DNA from: Parabacteroides sp. FAFU027
Lineage (GTDB): Bacteria > Bacteroidota > Bacteroidia > Bacteroidales > UBA7332
NCBI RefSeq assembly: GCF_022808675.1
Contig: NZ_JAKZKV010000006.1
Coordinates: 62,001 to 126,000 of the forward strand
DNA length: 64,000 bases
Reading direction: 5' to 3'
Each line of letters starts with the position of its first letter. Position 1 is the stretch's first letter. A model generated the notes under the pieces. It did not search any database. It saw only the letters and a program-made list of their open reading frames with translations, and was not told the origin of the DNA. This document shows, piece after piece, positions 45,159 through 53,924 of the stretch. The position numbers and the translations under genes are program-made.

Positions 45159-45667
45159 AGTTTGGAGTCTTTAATAGCGCTCAGCAGCCCTGAGCAGGCA
45201 TCTTCGAGAATGTCAAGCACCCGTTCGAAACCATTAGCGCCTTCGTAATAAGGATCCGGCACATGATCCACCAGTAGTCTTTGGGAAAAGTCAGTCATGC
45301 GGCGGATTTTCTGTCGTGCTTCAGGGCTTGGAGCCATCCGGAAGAGATTGTCGTAATTGGCATCATCCATAGCGAGAATAAGGTCAAAATCTTCGAAGTC
45401 ATCAGATCTTACCTTGCGGGAGCGGTGGTGCAGTTCATAACCGCGTCGGCGGGCGTGATGGCGCATACGTGCATCGGGAAGATCACCGGCATGACCGCCA
45501 TAGGTTCCGGCAGAGTCGATCGTGATGAGATTGTCCAGTCCTGCATCTTCCACCAGTTTTTGCATAATGCCGTCGGCAGCGGGAGAGCGGCAGATATTTC
45601 CCAGACAGACAAACAGGATTCTTATTGGCTCTATATCAATAGTTTCGTTAAACGCTTTCTTGTTCAT
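45155..45667 (-). CDS. Low-molecular-weight protein tyrosine phosphatase
   Basis: This 170-residue protein has the P-loop Cys21-x5-Arg27 in FVCLGNICRSPAADGIM near the N-terminus and the acid Asp138 in VPDPYYEG. Together they form the full LMW-PTP active site. It is a little longer than usual because of a 15-residue N-terminal extension; a start at a later codon is possible. Such enzymes remove phosphate from tyrosine or arginine residues, often on polysaccharide-export kinases. Here the gene overlaps a PgpH-like gene, which suggests joint control rather than a capsule role. Confidence 0.92.
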   Translation of the reverse strand: MNKKAFNETIDIEPIRILFVCLGNICRSPAADGIMQKLVEDAGLDNLITIDSAGTYGGHAGDLPDARMRHHARRRGYELHHRSRKVRSDDFEDFDLILAMDDANYDNLFRMAPSPEARQKIRRMTDFSQRLLVDHVPDPYYEGANGFERVLDILEDACSGLLSAIKDSKL

Positions 45668-45843
45668 TTATAGCGAGTTGTAATTCTAAAACAACCTAAA
45701 CACCTATTAAGTTTAATGTTGAATCAAAGGTCTGAAATAGCGATAAAAGTCTGCAAAAATATAATTTTCAGGCGAATAACTATCGTTTTGATCAAATATT
45801 GAAGAGGGGATTGACAGAAAAGGATAGAGTTTTGATAAAATGA

Positions 45844-48315
45844 TTACATCGGGTCCACATCATAATAGACCATCAGGGACTTGAAACGCTCATCTGAGGT
45901 CATTTCTGTCCGAATGTGTTGAAGGTGATCTTTGACCCGCTGAAGGTTGGCCTGATTCTCAATTTTCAATATAATCTTACGAATGTAGAAGGTCTGAATC
46001 CGCGCTACAGGAGGAGAATCCGGCCCCAATACGCGTGGCCCGAATACAGCGCGCAGGCGTTCACCCATTTCGGACGCCATTTCCGAAAGGAGGGTTTCAT
46101 TTTTATGTTTCAGGTAAATGTATATCAGCCGGAAGAAGGGCGGATAACGAAACAGATGGCGCTCGGCCAGTTGGGTTTCGTACATGGCACGATAATTCCC
46201 GTCAATCACCTGGCGAATGACCGGATGGCCGGGTTCCGAACTTTGCAGAATCACCAATCCTCGCTTATTTTTCCTACCGGCGCGGCCGCTGACCTGTGTC
46301 ATGAGCTGGTAAGCCCGCTCGTGCGAACGGAAATCGGGGAAGTTCATCATGGTATCGGCGCTGAGGATACCCACCACGCTGACGTTATCAAAGTCCAGTC
46401 CTTTCGAGATCATCTGTGTGCCAATCAGGATATGCGTTTTGCGGGTCTCAAAGTCGCGGATAATCTGCTCATAAGCCTTCCGGCTGCGGGTGGTATCAAA
46501 ATCCATGCGGCCCACTCCGGCTTGCGGAAACAGTTCCCTGATTTCATCTTCAATCTTCTCCGTGCCAAAGCCGCGCATCTCTAAGGAGTGGTGGCCGCAA
46601 GCGGGACAGGAGCGGGGAATTTGGTAAGTATATCCGCAATAGTGGCAGGTGAGCTGATTCAACCGTTTGTGATAGGTGAGGCTCACGTCACAATGTTTGC
46701 ATTTGGGCACCCACGCGCATAGCTGACATTCCACCATTGGGGCAAAGCCGCGGCGGTTCTGAAACAGGATGACCTGCTCATTTCTCTCCAACGCCTCGTT
46801 GATTTTGTCAATCAGGGTGGGGGAGAAGGTCGATTTCATCAGCTTCTTACGGCGCAGATCTTTTGTATCCACCGCTTCGATTGCGGGAAGTTGTAGCCCT
46901 TCGTAGCGCTGGAATAGTTCCACCAACCCGTATTTGCCGGTTTGGGCATTGAAATAAGTCTCGATGGAAGGAGTGGCAGTACCTAAGAGCGTCTTAGCCC
47001 CGTGCATTGCAGCCAATACAATCGCTGCATTGCGGGCATGGTAACGGGGTGCCGGGTCTTGTTGTTTATAGGTGTTCTCGTGCTCTTCGTCCACGATGAT
47101 CAGCCCCAGATTACTAAAGGGAAGAAACACCGAGGAACGCACTCCCAGAATGACCTGATATCCTTTCCGGTTGAGGAGGTTATTCCAGATTTCTACCCGC
47201 TCGTTGTCGGAAAATTTCGAATGGTAAATGCCCAGTTTATCGCCAAACACGCGCTTCAACCGGTCAGTCAGCTGCGTGGTGAGGGCGATCTCAGGCAATA
47301 GGTAAAGCACCTGTTTGCCCTGTTGCAGCTGGGCTTCGATGAGGTGAATATAGATTTCCGTCTTACCGCAGGAGGTAACTCCATGCAGCAGGACCGTGCT
47401 TTTATCGGTAAATTGTTGATTGATCTGGTTGAAAGCCTCTTGCTGCGCTTCGTTGAGGATAAAAGCATCGACGGTGTCGCGCTCGTAGCTGGCGAGACGA
47501 CCGATTTCTTTTTGATAGATTTCGAAAATGCCTTTATCGGTCAATGCTTTTAATACTGAAGGTGTTGCATTGGCCTTTTCCAATAAATCTTTTCTCGATA
47601 TCTCAATTGCCTGTTTTTCCTGAAGATAATGGGTAATGTCGAGGTAGTGAAGTAGCAGGTTTAGCTGCTTGGGCGCCCTGGAAAGTTCATCAAAAACGGG
47701 ACGAAGACGTTCCTGGTCATCAGCCGGAATGGTCAGGCGCACAAAGTTCTCCGTTTTGGGGCGGAAGCTCTCTTTCAGCTCTTCGCTGATGATAATCGCC
47801 TCTTTGTCCAACAGCGATTTGAGGACAGGGGTGAGGTTGCGAATGCCGGTCTCCCGTTCCAGGTCGAGAATCGTCACCTTTTCCTCGGCAGGAAGTTTAT
47901 CCAGTACTTGAATCTCTTTCTCGGTCAGGGTGAGCGATTCGGGCACGATGTCCGGATTGAGCATCAGTCTGGTCTCGCTCTCCAGTTTCAGTCCGGCAGG
48001 CAGGGCGGCTTTGTAAACGTCGCCCACAGCGCAAAGGTAGTAGGAGGCAATCCATTCCCAGAATTTCAGTTGAGGTTCGCGCAGGATCGGTTTTTCGTCC
48101 AGCAGGGAAACCACCTCTTTGGTCTCGTAATCCAGCGGAGCCTCGTTATGGATGCGCACGGTAATGGCGGTGTAGAATTTCCTTTTGCCAAACGGTACAA
48201 TCAACCGGCAACCGGGTTGCACGGCATCGACAAATTCCTGCGGCAACGAGTACGAAAAGTACCTTGGCAGGGGCAAAGGGAGTATTACATCTACAAATCG
48301 TGGCGATAAATCCAT
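45844..48315 (-). CDS. priA: Primosomal replication restart helicase PriA
   Basis: The protein is about 823 residues from ATG 48315 (MDLSPRFVDVILPLPLPRYF); an upstream frame extension to 48414 lacks conservation and runs into a terminator hairpin. The order is the N-terminal DNA-binding domain, a helicase core with Walker A (LLHGVTSCGKTEIY) and DEEH (LIIVDEEHENTYKQ), then zinc-binding cysteines in CQLCAWVPKCKHC and CHYCGYTY...CPACG, then GTQMISKGLDFDNVSVVGIL and the QVSGRAGR motif. PriA reloads the replicative helicase at stalled forks. The gene is monocistronic in appearance. Confidence 0.95.
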   Translation of the reverse strand: MDLSPRFVDVILPLPLPRYFSYSLPQEFVDAVQPGCRLIVPFGKRKFYTAITVRIHNEAPLDYETKEVVSLLDEKPILREPQLKFWEWIASYYLCAVGDVYKAALPAGLKLESETRLMLNPDIVPESLTLTEKEIQVLDKLPAEEKVTILDLERETGIRNLTPVLKSLLDKEAIIISEELKESFRPKTENFVRLTIPADDQERLRPVFDELSRAPKQLNLLLHYLDITHYLQEKQAIEISRKDLLEKANATPSVLKALTDKGIFEIYQKEIGRLASYERDTVDAFILNEAQQEAFNQINQQFTDKSTVLLHGVTSCGKTEIYIHLIEAQLQQGKQVLYLLPEIALTTQLTDRLKRVFGDKLGIYHSKFSDNERVEIWNNLLNRKGYQVILGVRSSVFLPFSNLGLIIVDEEHENTYKQQDPAPRYHARNAAIVLAAMHGAKTLLGTATPSIETYFNAQTGKYGLVELFQRYEGLQLPAIEAVDTKDLRRKKLMKSTFSPTLIDKINEALERNEQVILFQNRRGFAPMVECQLCAWVPKCKHCDVSLTYHKRLNQLTCHYCGYTYQIPRSCPACGHHSLEMRGFGTEKIEDEIRELFPQAGVGRMDFDTTRSRKAYEQIIRDFETRKTHILIGTQMISKGLDFDNVSVVGILSADTMMNFPDFRSHERAYQLMTQVSGRAGRKNKRGLVILQSSEPGHPVIRQVIDGNYRAMYETQLAERHLFRYPPFFRLIYIYLKHKNETLLSEMASEMGERLRAVFGPRVLGPDSPPVARIQTFYIRKIILKIENQANLQRVKDHLQHIRTEMTSDERFKSLMVYYDVDPM

Positions 48316-48371
48316 AACTTCATTTAAATCCGGACAAAGGTACGAAAAATCAGTCGGCCACGGTATCAAAC

Positions 48372-48411
48372 AAAAAAACGCGTAGCCGGAGAATATCCTC
48401 CTACTACGCGT
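48372..48411 (-). terminator. Terminator of the outer-membrane barrel gene
   Basis: On the minus strand ACGCGTAG pairs with CTACGCGT, with an inner GGAG/CTCC pairing, followed by seven Ts. It lies about 20 bp after the stop at 48430 and just before priA, so it separates the two genes. Confidence 0.8.
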
Positions 48412-48429
48412 CATTTATCTAAATGAAAT

Positions 48430-49044
48430 TTACTTCAGGAAATAGGTCAGCGTGATGGACCAAAGTCCGTTTTTATAATCGACGTTGTTGAAGTTAACGC
48501 CATCAGTTGATACCTGTGCCACATTTTTAGCCAATCCGAAGCTGTAATTGGCTCCTGCCTGGATGTTGTTGAGGAGTTGTACTCCAAATCCGGCATTTGC
48601 TCCGACATCCAGTTTCTTGTAGTCAATATTGCTAAATTCATCATTGGTGAATTTTCCGGAAAACGCATAGCTCACGTAAGGACCCGCTGCCAGATATAGG
48701 GCAAGTATTTTCGGGCTGCCGAATTTGTACTTAAAGTTGACCGGAATATCGAGGTAAGAGACGCTCGCTTTGCCAAAGTCCTTGAAGGCAATCCCTTTCT
48801 GCGAATAGAGCGCCGACAGGTCAATGGACGCTCCGGTCAACGGAATGGGGAATTCGGCTGTAGGTCCTATGAGGAAGCCATTATAATTGTCTTCTTTACT
48901 TAAAATGGATGCATCGCTGGCCGCATCAGCAATGTTGCTTCCGGTGTTCAATCCGGCTTTAATCCCGAACCGGACCTGAGCATTACTCGATAAGGATAAG
49001 GCTGAAATGATAACCAGGACAGCCAATACAATTGATTTTTTCAT
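48430..49044 (-). CDS. PorT-like outer-membrane beta-barrel protein
   Basis: The protein has 204 residues. A signal peptide (MKKSIVLAVLVIISALSLSS, cleaved near NAQ) is followed by VRFGIKAGLNTGSNIADAAS and alternating beta strands ending in WSITLTYFLK with a terminal aromatic region. This is the small 8-10-strand outer-membrane barrel family (OMP_b-brl_2) common in Bacteroidota. The function is unknown; some relatives (PorT) assist T9SS. It has its own terminator. Confidence 0.8.
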   Translation of the reverse strand: MKKSIVLAVLVIISALSLSSNAQVRFGIKAGLNTGSNIADAASDASILSKEDNYNGFLIGPTAEFPIPLTGASIDLSALYSQKGIAFKDFGKASVSYLDIPVNFKYKFGSPKILALYLAAGPYVSYAFSGKFTNDEFSNIDYKKLDVGANAGFGVQLLNNIQAGANYSFGLAKNVAQVSTDGVNFNNVDYKNGLWSITLTYFLK

Positions 49045-49233
49045 AAACTGTGTACTTTGAGGGTTATTCTAACAGAATTGAAGATACAAAGTAAAAGGAA
49101 TGTGCTGCATTTTCGGAAAATGATTAACCCAATTTTACTCATTCAATGGTTTGAATTTCTTTTGGATAAAGGTACAGGCAAAAGGGTTGAGAACTTTTTT
49201 TGGCAAATCAATTTCATTTTCACGAATTATTTA

Positions 49234-49241
49234 TAGATTTG
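49234..49241 (+). promoter_or_regulatory. -7 promoter element of the tRNA-Pro gene
   Basis: TAGATTTG matches TAnnTTTG and lies 16 bp before the mature tRNA 5' end, so transcription would start about 10 nt upstream of the tRNA. Confidence 0.6.
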
Positions 49242-49257
49242 CAATACTGTATGCAAG

Positions 49258-49330
49258 CGGGGTGTAGCGCAGTTGGTAGCGTGCGTCGTTCGGGACGACG
49301 AGGTCGCAAGTTCGAATCTTGTCACCCCGA
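49258..49330 (+). tRNA. tRNA-Pro (CGG)
   Basis: The 73-nt sequence folds as a full cloverleaf. Acceptor arms are CGGGGTG (49258-49264) and CACCCCG (49323-49329) with discriminator A. The D stem is GCGC/GCGT, the anticodon stem CGTCG/CGACG around loop TTCGGGA, and the T stem GCAAG/CTTGT with loop TTCGAAT. Anticodon CGG reads the proline codon CCG. The CCA end is not encoded. It is followed at once by a terminator. Confidence 0.95.
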
Positions 49331-49334
49331 CAGT

Positions 49335-49368
49335 AAGCCGGTTCTTTATGAACCGGCTTTTTGTTTTT
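49335..49368 (+). terminator. Terminator of tRNA-Pro
   Basis: AAGCCGGTTC (49335-49344) and GAACCGGCTT (49350-49359) form a perfect 10-bp stem with a TTTAT loop, followed by TTTGTTTTT. Confidence 0.9.
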
Positions 49369-49493
49369 CATCTCACCGGGATTTCTTCAAACAGATTCTT
49401 TCCAATCAATTATTTATATCGGGAAAAATATTACTTTTACCGTCACATGTGCGTTTCTAAAATCGCACGATCTGAAAACCTTAATTCTGTATA

Positions 49494-49859
49494 ATGAAGA
49501 TCTCATTTTCCCAGCAACAGTGGGCAAATCTGATTATCCATGGATTCGCCGCCGCCCATGTGCTTTCCACTGCTTTGTTCCGTACATTTAGTGCTGATCC
49601 GGGCTGGCTGTTGAGTATTCTCACCATCCTGATGATCGTCATGCTTACCCGTATCAATGATACTCCGCTTGATGTTACTGCTGCCATAGCTTTGATTAGT
49701 TGTCTGGCCGGATTTTATCTGGGAACGCTGGGAGCAGATGTTATGCTGGTGCTCCTACCTCATTCTGTAGTTCTCTCTCAGGTCATTACCACGTTGCTGG
49801 TTACAGAGATTCTGGGATGGCTTACCTTTCTAATAGTCAGAAAAAGCAAATCAAAATGA
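49494..49859 (+). CDS. Small membrane protein encoded with a LytS-like kinase
   Basis: This 121-residue protein has three to four hydrophobic segments (NLIIHGFAAAHVLSTALF, GWLLSILTILMIVMLT, TAAIALISCLAGFYLGTL, VITTLLVTEILGWLTFLIV) and a basic C-terminus KKSKSK-like. No family is recognised. Its stop overlaps the kinase start in the ATGA arrangement (49856-49859), so it is translationally coupled and may sense or anchor the kinase. It is a candidate third component of the signalling system. Confidence 0.7.
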   Translation: MKISFSQQQWANLIIHGFAAAHVLSTALFRTFSADPGWLLSILTILMIVMLTRINDTPLDVTAAIALISCLAGFYLGTLGADVMLVLLPHSVVLSQVITTLLVTEILGWLTFLIVRKSKSK

Positions 49860-50926
49860 AAGAAGAACGTTCGGCAGCAAGTACAAAGTCTCGCACTACC
49901 TGGAAGGAGCTGGCTATTCTGGCCGGCGTGGTACTGCTTTTCCGGATATTGTATGTGGAAATAGTTTCCTATCTGCAGGCCGACTATCACTATAATATCG
50001 GCGATTTGCTCAACTCCATATTTAAAGAATACCCATTAACGCTGCTGATGGTGGGCGCTGATTTCCTGGCGGTCCAATATATCGGGAAACGCTACAGCTA
50101 TGGAGAAAATACGGTGAAGCGGATCGTGATGACGCTGCTTGCCGTAGTCGTTCTCTCCTCGATGGCAACCCTGTTTCTTTGCGGATTACAGTTGAGGAAG
50201 AATTTCTCCGTGAATGACCTGTTTGTCAGCGGCTATGTGGGGGCTATTTTCTTTGTGGCATTGATGGTCAACGCGGTGATTATCGGAGTATGCGACATTA
50301 TATTCTACTACAGGAAATCGCACAAAAAGGCATTGGACGCTGAGATTCAGAAGCGAAAAAAAGCCAGCTTCCAATACGACCAGCTCAAACGGCAGCTTAA
50401 TCCGCATTTCCTCTTTAACAGCCTCAATGTCCTGGATTATCTGGTGCAGACTGATGCCCAGCGCGCCAGCAACTTTGTCAAAAAGCTAGCCGGGGTGTAT
50501 CGTTATTTGCTGAACAAAGAGGCTGATCCTGTCGTTTCTGTACAAGAGGAAATTGACTTTGCCACGATGTATGCCGATTTGCTGAAAGAGCGTTTCGATA
50601 CCGGATTGCAGATCAGTTTTGAGATTGATCACTGGGCGCTCGACAGCCTGATTATTCCCTGTAGCATTCAGATTGCCATTGAAAACGCCACCAAACACAA
50701 CATCGTAAGCAGTGACAAGCCTCTGAAAATCCGGATCTATACCACGGAAGATTTTATTTGCATAAGCAATAACATCCAGCTCCGGATTTCGGAAGTTACC
50801 TCTAACGGCGTTGGGTTGAAAAGCATTAAAGGCCAGTACGATACCATTTTCAAGAAGCCCATTGTCATTGTCAAAAACGAAGATATTTTTGAAGTAAAAT
50901 TACCATTGATCGCCAGCGAATCGTAA
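49856..50926 (+). CDS. LytS/YehU-family sensor histidine kinase
   Basis: The protein is about 356 residues from ATG 49856. A longer frame starting at 49700 overlaps the upstream gene and is unlikely. About four membrane helices occupy residues 18-150. A basic linker then leads to the His_kinase (PF06580) motif QLNPHFLFNSLNVLDYL with the phospho-acceptor His184. The ATPase domain has the N-box IQIAIENATKHN and a late NGVGLKSIKGQYD glycine motif. There is no separate input domain, so sensing is through the membrane part or the small protein encoded upstream. The LytTR regulator gene follows 10 bp later. Confidence 0.9.
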   Translation: MKEERSAASTKSRTTWKELAILAGVVLLFRILYVEIVSYLQADYHYNIGDLLNSIFKEYPLTLLMVGADFLAVQYIGKRYSYGENTVKRIVMTLLAVVVLSSMATLFLCGLQLRKNFSVNDLFVSGYVGAIFFVALMVNAVIIGVCDIIFYYRKSHKKALDAEIQKRKKASFQYDQLKRQLNPHFLFNSLNVLDYLVQTDAQRASNFVKKLAGVYRYLLNKEADPVVSVQEEIDFATMYADLLKERFDTGLQISFEIDHWALDSLIIPCSIQIAIENATKHNIVSSDKPLKIRIYTTEDFICISNNIQLRISEVTSNGVGLKSIKGQYDTIFKKPIVIVKNEDIFEVKLPLIASES

Positions 50927-50936
50927 ACCATAGACC

Positions 50937-51695
50937 ATGAACATATTAATTATCGAAGACGAAAAACCGGCTCAAATCCAGCTTGAAAGACTGCTGAACA
51001 CTCATTTCCCTGAAATGGAGATTGTCAACCGGCTTGATTCTGTGACTTCATCTGTAGAGTGGTTGAAGAACAACTCCGTGGATATCATTTTTATGGATGT
51101 GGAGCTTTCTGATGGTCAGTGCTTCGAGATCTTCAAACAGGTGAAGGTCAATGCGCCGGTGATCATCACCACGGCTTATAACGAATACGCGATAAAGGCA
51201 TTTAAGGTAAACAGTATCGACTACCTGCTCAAACCTATCGACCAAAACGAGCTGATCGAAGCGGTCAACAAAGCCAAAAAGGCAACTCTGAAACCGGCGC
51301 TCGATTTGAGTCTTCTGGAAAATCTGCTTCAGGGAAAAGCCACCAAAGAGTACAAACAACGCTTTACTATCAAGCTGGGCGACAAGATACTGCTGATCAA
51401 TGCTTCTGAAGTGGCCTATTTTCAATCGGAAGAAAAAGCGACCTTCATTGTCACTCATGAAGGTAAACGTTACATTGCCGATTTCACGCTGGATGCCATT
51501 GAACCGTTACTAAACCCAAAAGATTTCTTCCGGATGACGCGCGGGGTGATTGCCAATATCCAGTCGGTGAAGTCTGTCTCCAAGTATTTCAACAGCCGCC
51601 TGAAGGTGACGCTAAATCCTCCCACTTCCGAACAGATACTGGTGAGCCGGGTGAAGATTCCGCTTTTCCTGTCGTGGCTCGAAGGGGAGTTGTAG
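50937..51695 (+). CDS. LytTR-family response regulator
   Basis: The protein has 252 residues. The receiver domain shows the acidic pocket IIEDE at residues 5-9, phospho-acceptor Asp54 in IIFMDVELSDG, and Lys99 in DYLLKPID. From about residue 140 a LytTR DNA-binding domain follows (FTIKLGDKILLINASEVAYF, then FFRMTRGVIANIQSVKSV). It is the partner of the kinase encoded just upstream. LytTR regulators bind direct repeats near promoters; I could not identify a convincing target site in the 210 bp before the pullulanase gene. Confidence 0.93.
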   Translation: MNILIIEDEKPAQIQLERLLNTHFPEMEIVNRLDSVTSSVEWLKNNSVDIIFMDVELSDGQCFEIFKQVKVNAPVIITTAYNEYAIKAFKVNSIDYLLKPIDQNELIEAVNKAKKATLKPALDLSLLENLLQGKATKEYKQRFTIKLGDKILLINASEVAYFQSEEKATFIVTHEGKRYIADFTLDAIEPLLNPKDFFRMTRGVIANIQSVKSVSKYFNSRLKVTLNPPTSEQILVSRVKIPLFLSWLEGEL

Positions 51696-51905
51696 TTTCT
51701 CTTCAACATTTACGGCTTATTGAAGTAGAGGTGAGACTGCTCCTCTCATTTTCTGATCTTCAGATTCTCAAATCTGCCAATTCCCACATTTGCTCATTTC
51801 CAATTCATCCTTTCAATTCTTCACTTCATCACTATTCCATTTGATTAAGGGATAAAGATTTAGAAATTTGTCAGACCTGAAACTAACCTTAATTCCGCGT
51901 CTGAC

Positions 51906-53903
51906 ATGAGAAACTATATCCTTGAAACCGTTTTGGTTTTTCTGCTCATCTTTGTCACCGTTTCTATCTGGGCAAAATCTCTTCCGGACGAATTTACTCC
52001 GGCATTATCCCATCATTCGGAGCTGAACTACTCTTCCCTTGGATCAATATTTACCCTTTGGGCTCCGACTGCCGCTAAAGTGAAAATAAATCTCTACAAC
52101 AACGATACCGATCTTCGTCCAATTCAGACCATTTTCATGAAAAAAGGGCTGCAGGGGATGTGGACTGCTATGGAAAAAGGGGATTTGAAAGGCAAATACT
52201 ATACTTTCCAGATTCAACATAAAGGGAAATGGCTGAAAGAGACTCCCGGTATATGGGCAAAAGCGGTGGGTGTCAACGGCATCCGGGCCGCTGTCATAGA
52301 CCTCAAAAGCACTGATCCCGAAGGTTGGACAAATGATGTCCGTCCATCTCTGACACACCATACAGACATCGTAATCTATGAGATGCACCACCGGGACTTC
52401 TCGGTTGCACCCAATTCGGGCATTCAGCATAAAGGTAAGTTTCTGGCTTTAACCGAAAACGGAACAAAGAATGCGGAAGGTCTCTCTACCGGAATCGATC
52501 ACCTGAAAGAGCTGGGAATAACCCATGTGCATCTGCTTCCGTCTTATGATTTTGGGTCGATAGATGAGACCCGCCTGAGCGATAACCGTTACAACTGGGG
52601 CTATGATCCCAAAAACTACAATGTGCCGGAAGGTTCCTACTCGACTCATCCCGCTGATCCTGCGACACGTATCCGTGAGTTTAAGCAAATGGTACAGGCT
52701 CTTCACCGGAATGGGATCCGGGTGATCCTGGATGTGGTCTATAACCATACTTTCGTGACTGATGAATCCAATTTTACACTGACTGCACCGGGCTACTTTT
52801 ACCGGAAAAACAAAGACGGCAGTTATTCCAATGCCTCCGGATGTGGCAATGAGACGGCTTCCGAACAGCCGATGATGCGCCAGTTTATGATCGAATCGGT
52901 GAAGTATTGGGCAAAGGAGTATCATGTGGATGGTTTCCGCTTCGACTTGATGGGCATTCATGATATCGAAACAATGAACCAAATCCGCAAAGAGCTGGAT
53001 AAAATTGATCCGACCATCTACATGTATGGAGAGGGATGGACTGCCGGAGCTTCTCCGCTGGATGAGTCTTTGCGTGCAGTGAAGAAGAATGGCTTGCAGT
53101 TTCCGCGCATCGCCGTCTTCAGTGATGACTTACGTGATGCCATAAAAGGCAGTTGGAACGATGCTAAGGCTCCCGGTTTTGTGGGCGGGACATCCGGACT
53201 GGAAGAGAGTCTGAAGTTTGGGATCACGGGGGCTACGCAACATCCGCAGGTGAATTACTCTCACGTCAACTATTCCCAAGCCCCTTATGCCAATAATCCC
53301 GATGAGGTTATCAACTACGTCTCCTGTCACGACGATATGTGCCTGAACGATAAACTGCGGGAATCCTCGCCGTTTAATACAAAGGCTGATCAGATCAAAC
53401 GGCAAAATAAACTGGCACAAACGATTGTATTTACGTCGCAGGGCGTGCCGTTTATCTTGTCGGGCGAAGAGCTGTTCCGCACCAAAAAAGGGATTCACAA
53501 TTCATTCCAGTCTCCCGATTCCATCAATGAGATTGACTGGCACTGGAAGACCATTCACCACGATCTGTTTGACTATTACCGGAATCTGATCCTGTTGCGC
53601 AAGCAGCATCCCGCCTTCCGGATGAATACGCAGGCGGATGTGGCAAGCCATCTTCGTTTTCTCGATATTAATCAAAAATGTGTGGTCGGATTTATACTTG
53701 CCGATCATGCCAATGGGGATGAATGGAAAGATATTCTGGTGATTCACAACGGAAACAGACAGCCGGTTGAGGTTTCTGTTCCTGACGGGGAGTGGATGGC
53801 TGTAGTAAAGGATGGCCAGATTAATCTGTCGGGGTTGGGCAATATCGAAAATAGCCGGATTACCATTGCCCCGGTTTCATCATTGATCGCTTTTCGAAAA
53901 TAA
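51906..53903 (+). CDS. pulA: Type I pullulanase (GH13), exported
   Basis: This 665-residue enzyme has a signal peptide (VLVFLLIFVTVSIWA), a CBM48-like N-terminal beta domain (~45-135, FTLWAPTAAKVKINLYN) and a GH13 barrel. The type I pullulanase signature YNWGYDP is at 229-235. Catalytic residues are Asp347 in GFRFDLMG and Glu376 in YGEGWTAG, with VSCHDD as the third conserved motif. It cleaves alpha-1,6 branches of pullulan, starch or glycogen, probably in the periplasm or at the cell surface. The downstream sugar transporter starts 21 bp after its stop, so the two form an alpha-glucan operon. Confidence 0.93.
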   Translation: MRNYILETVLVFLLIFVTVSIWAKSLPDEFTPALSHHSELNYSSLGSIFTLWAPTAAKVKINLYNNDTDLRPIQTIFMKKGLQGMWTAMEKGDLKGKYYTFQIQHKGKWLKETPGIWAKAVGVNGIRAAVIDLKSTDPEGWTNDVRPSLTHHTDIVIYEMHHRDFSVAPNSGIQHKGKFLALTENGTKNAEGLSTGIDHLKELGITHVHLLPSYDFGSIDETRLSDNRYNWGYDPKNYNVPEGSYSTHPADPATRIREFKQMVQALHRNGIRVILDVVYNHTFVTDESNFTLTAPGYFYRKNKDGSYSNASGCGNETASEQPMMRQFMIESVKYWAKEYHVDGFRFDLMGIHDIETMNQIRKELDKIDPTIYMYGEGWTAGASPLDESLRAVKKNGLQFPRIAVFSDDLRDAIKGSWNDAKAPGFVGGTSGLEESLKFGITGATQHPQVNYSHVNYSQAPYANNPDEVINYVSCHDDMCLNDKLRESSPFNTKADQIKRQNKLAQTIVFTSQGVPFILSGEELFRTKKGIHNSFQSPDSINEIDWHWKTIHHDLFDYYRNLILLRKQHPAFRMNTQADVASHLRFLDINQKCVVGFILADHANGDEWKDILVIHNGNRQPVEVSVPDGEWMAVVKDGQINLSGLGNIENSRITIAPVSSLIAFRK

Positions 53904-53924
53904 GAACTTAAAGAAATAGTCAGC

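Noticed and set aside
45916-46584. 222-codon frame antisense to priA
   Set aside because: It lies fully inside priA on the opposite strand and shows no recognisable domain.
48316-48414. N-terminal extension of PriA by 33 residues
   Set aside because: The extension overlaps the terminator of the upstream gene and has no PriA-like sequence; MDLSPRFVDV is the natural start.
49200-49460. Open frame covering the tRNA-Pro gene
   Set aside because: It runs through a complete tRNA cloverleaf and its terminator, so coding is very unlikely.
49700-49855. Longer N-terminus for the LytS-like kinase
   Set aside because: It would overlap most of the upstream membrane protein gene; the ATGA junction at 49856 is a better start.
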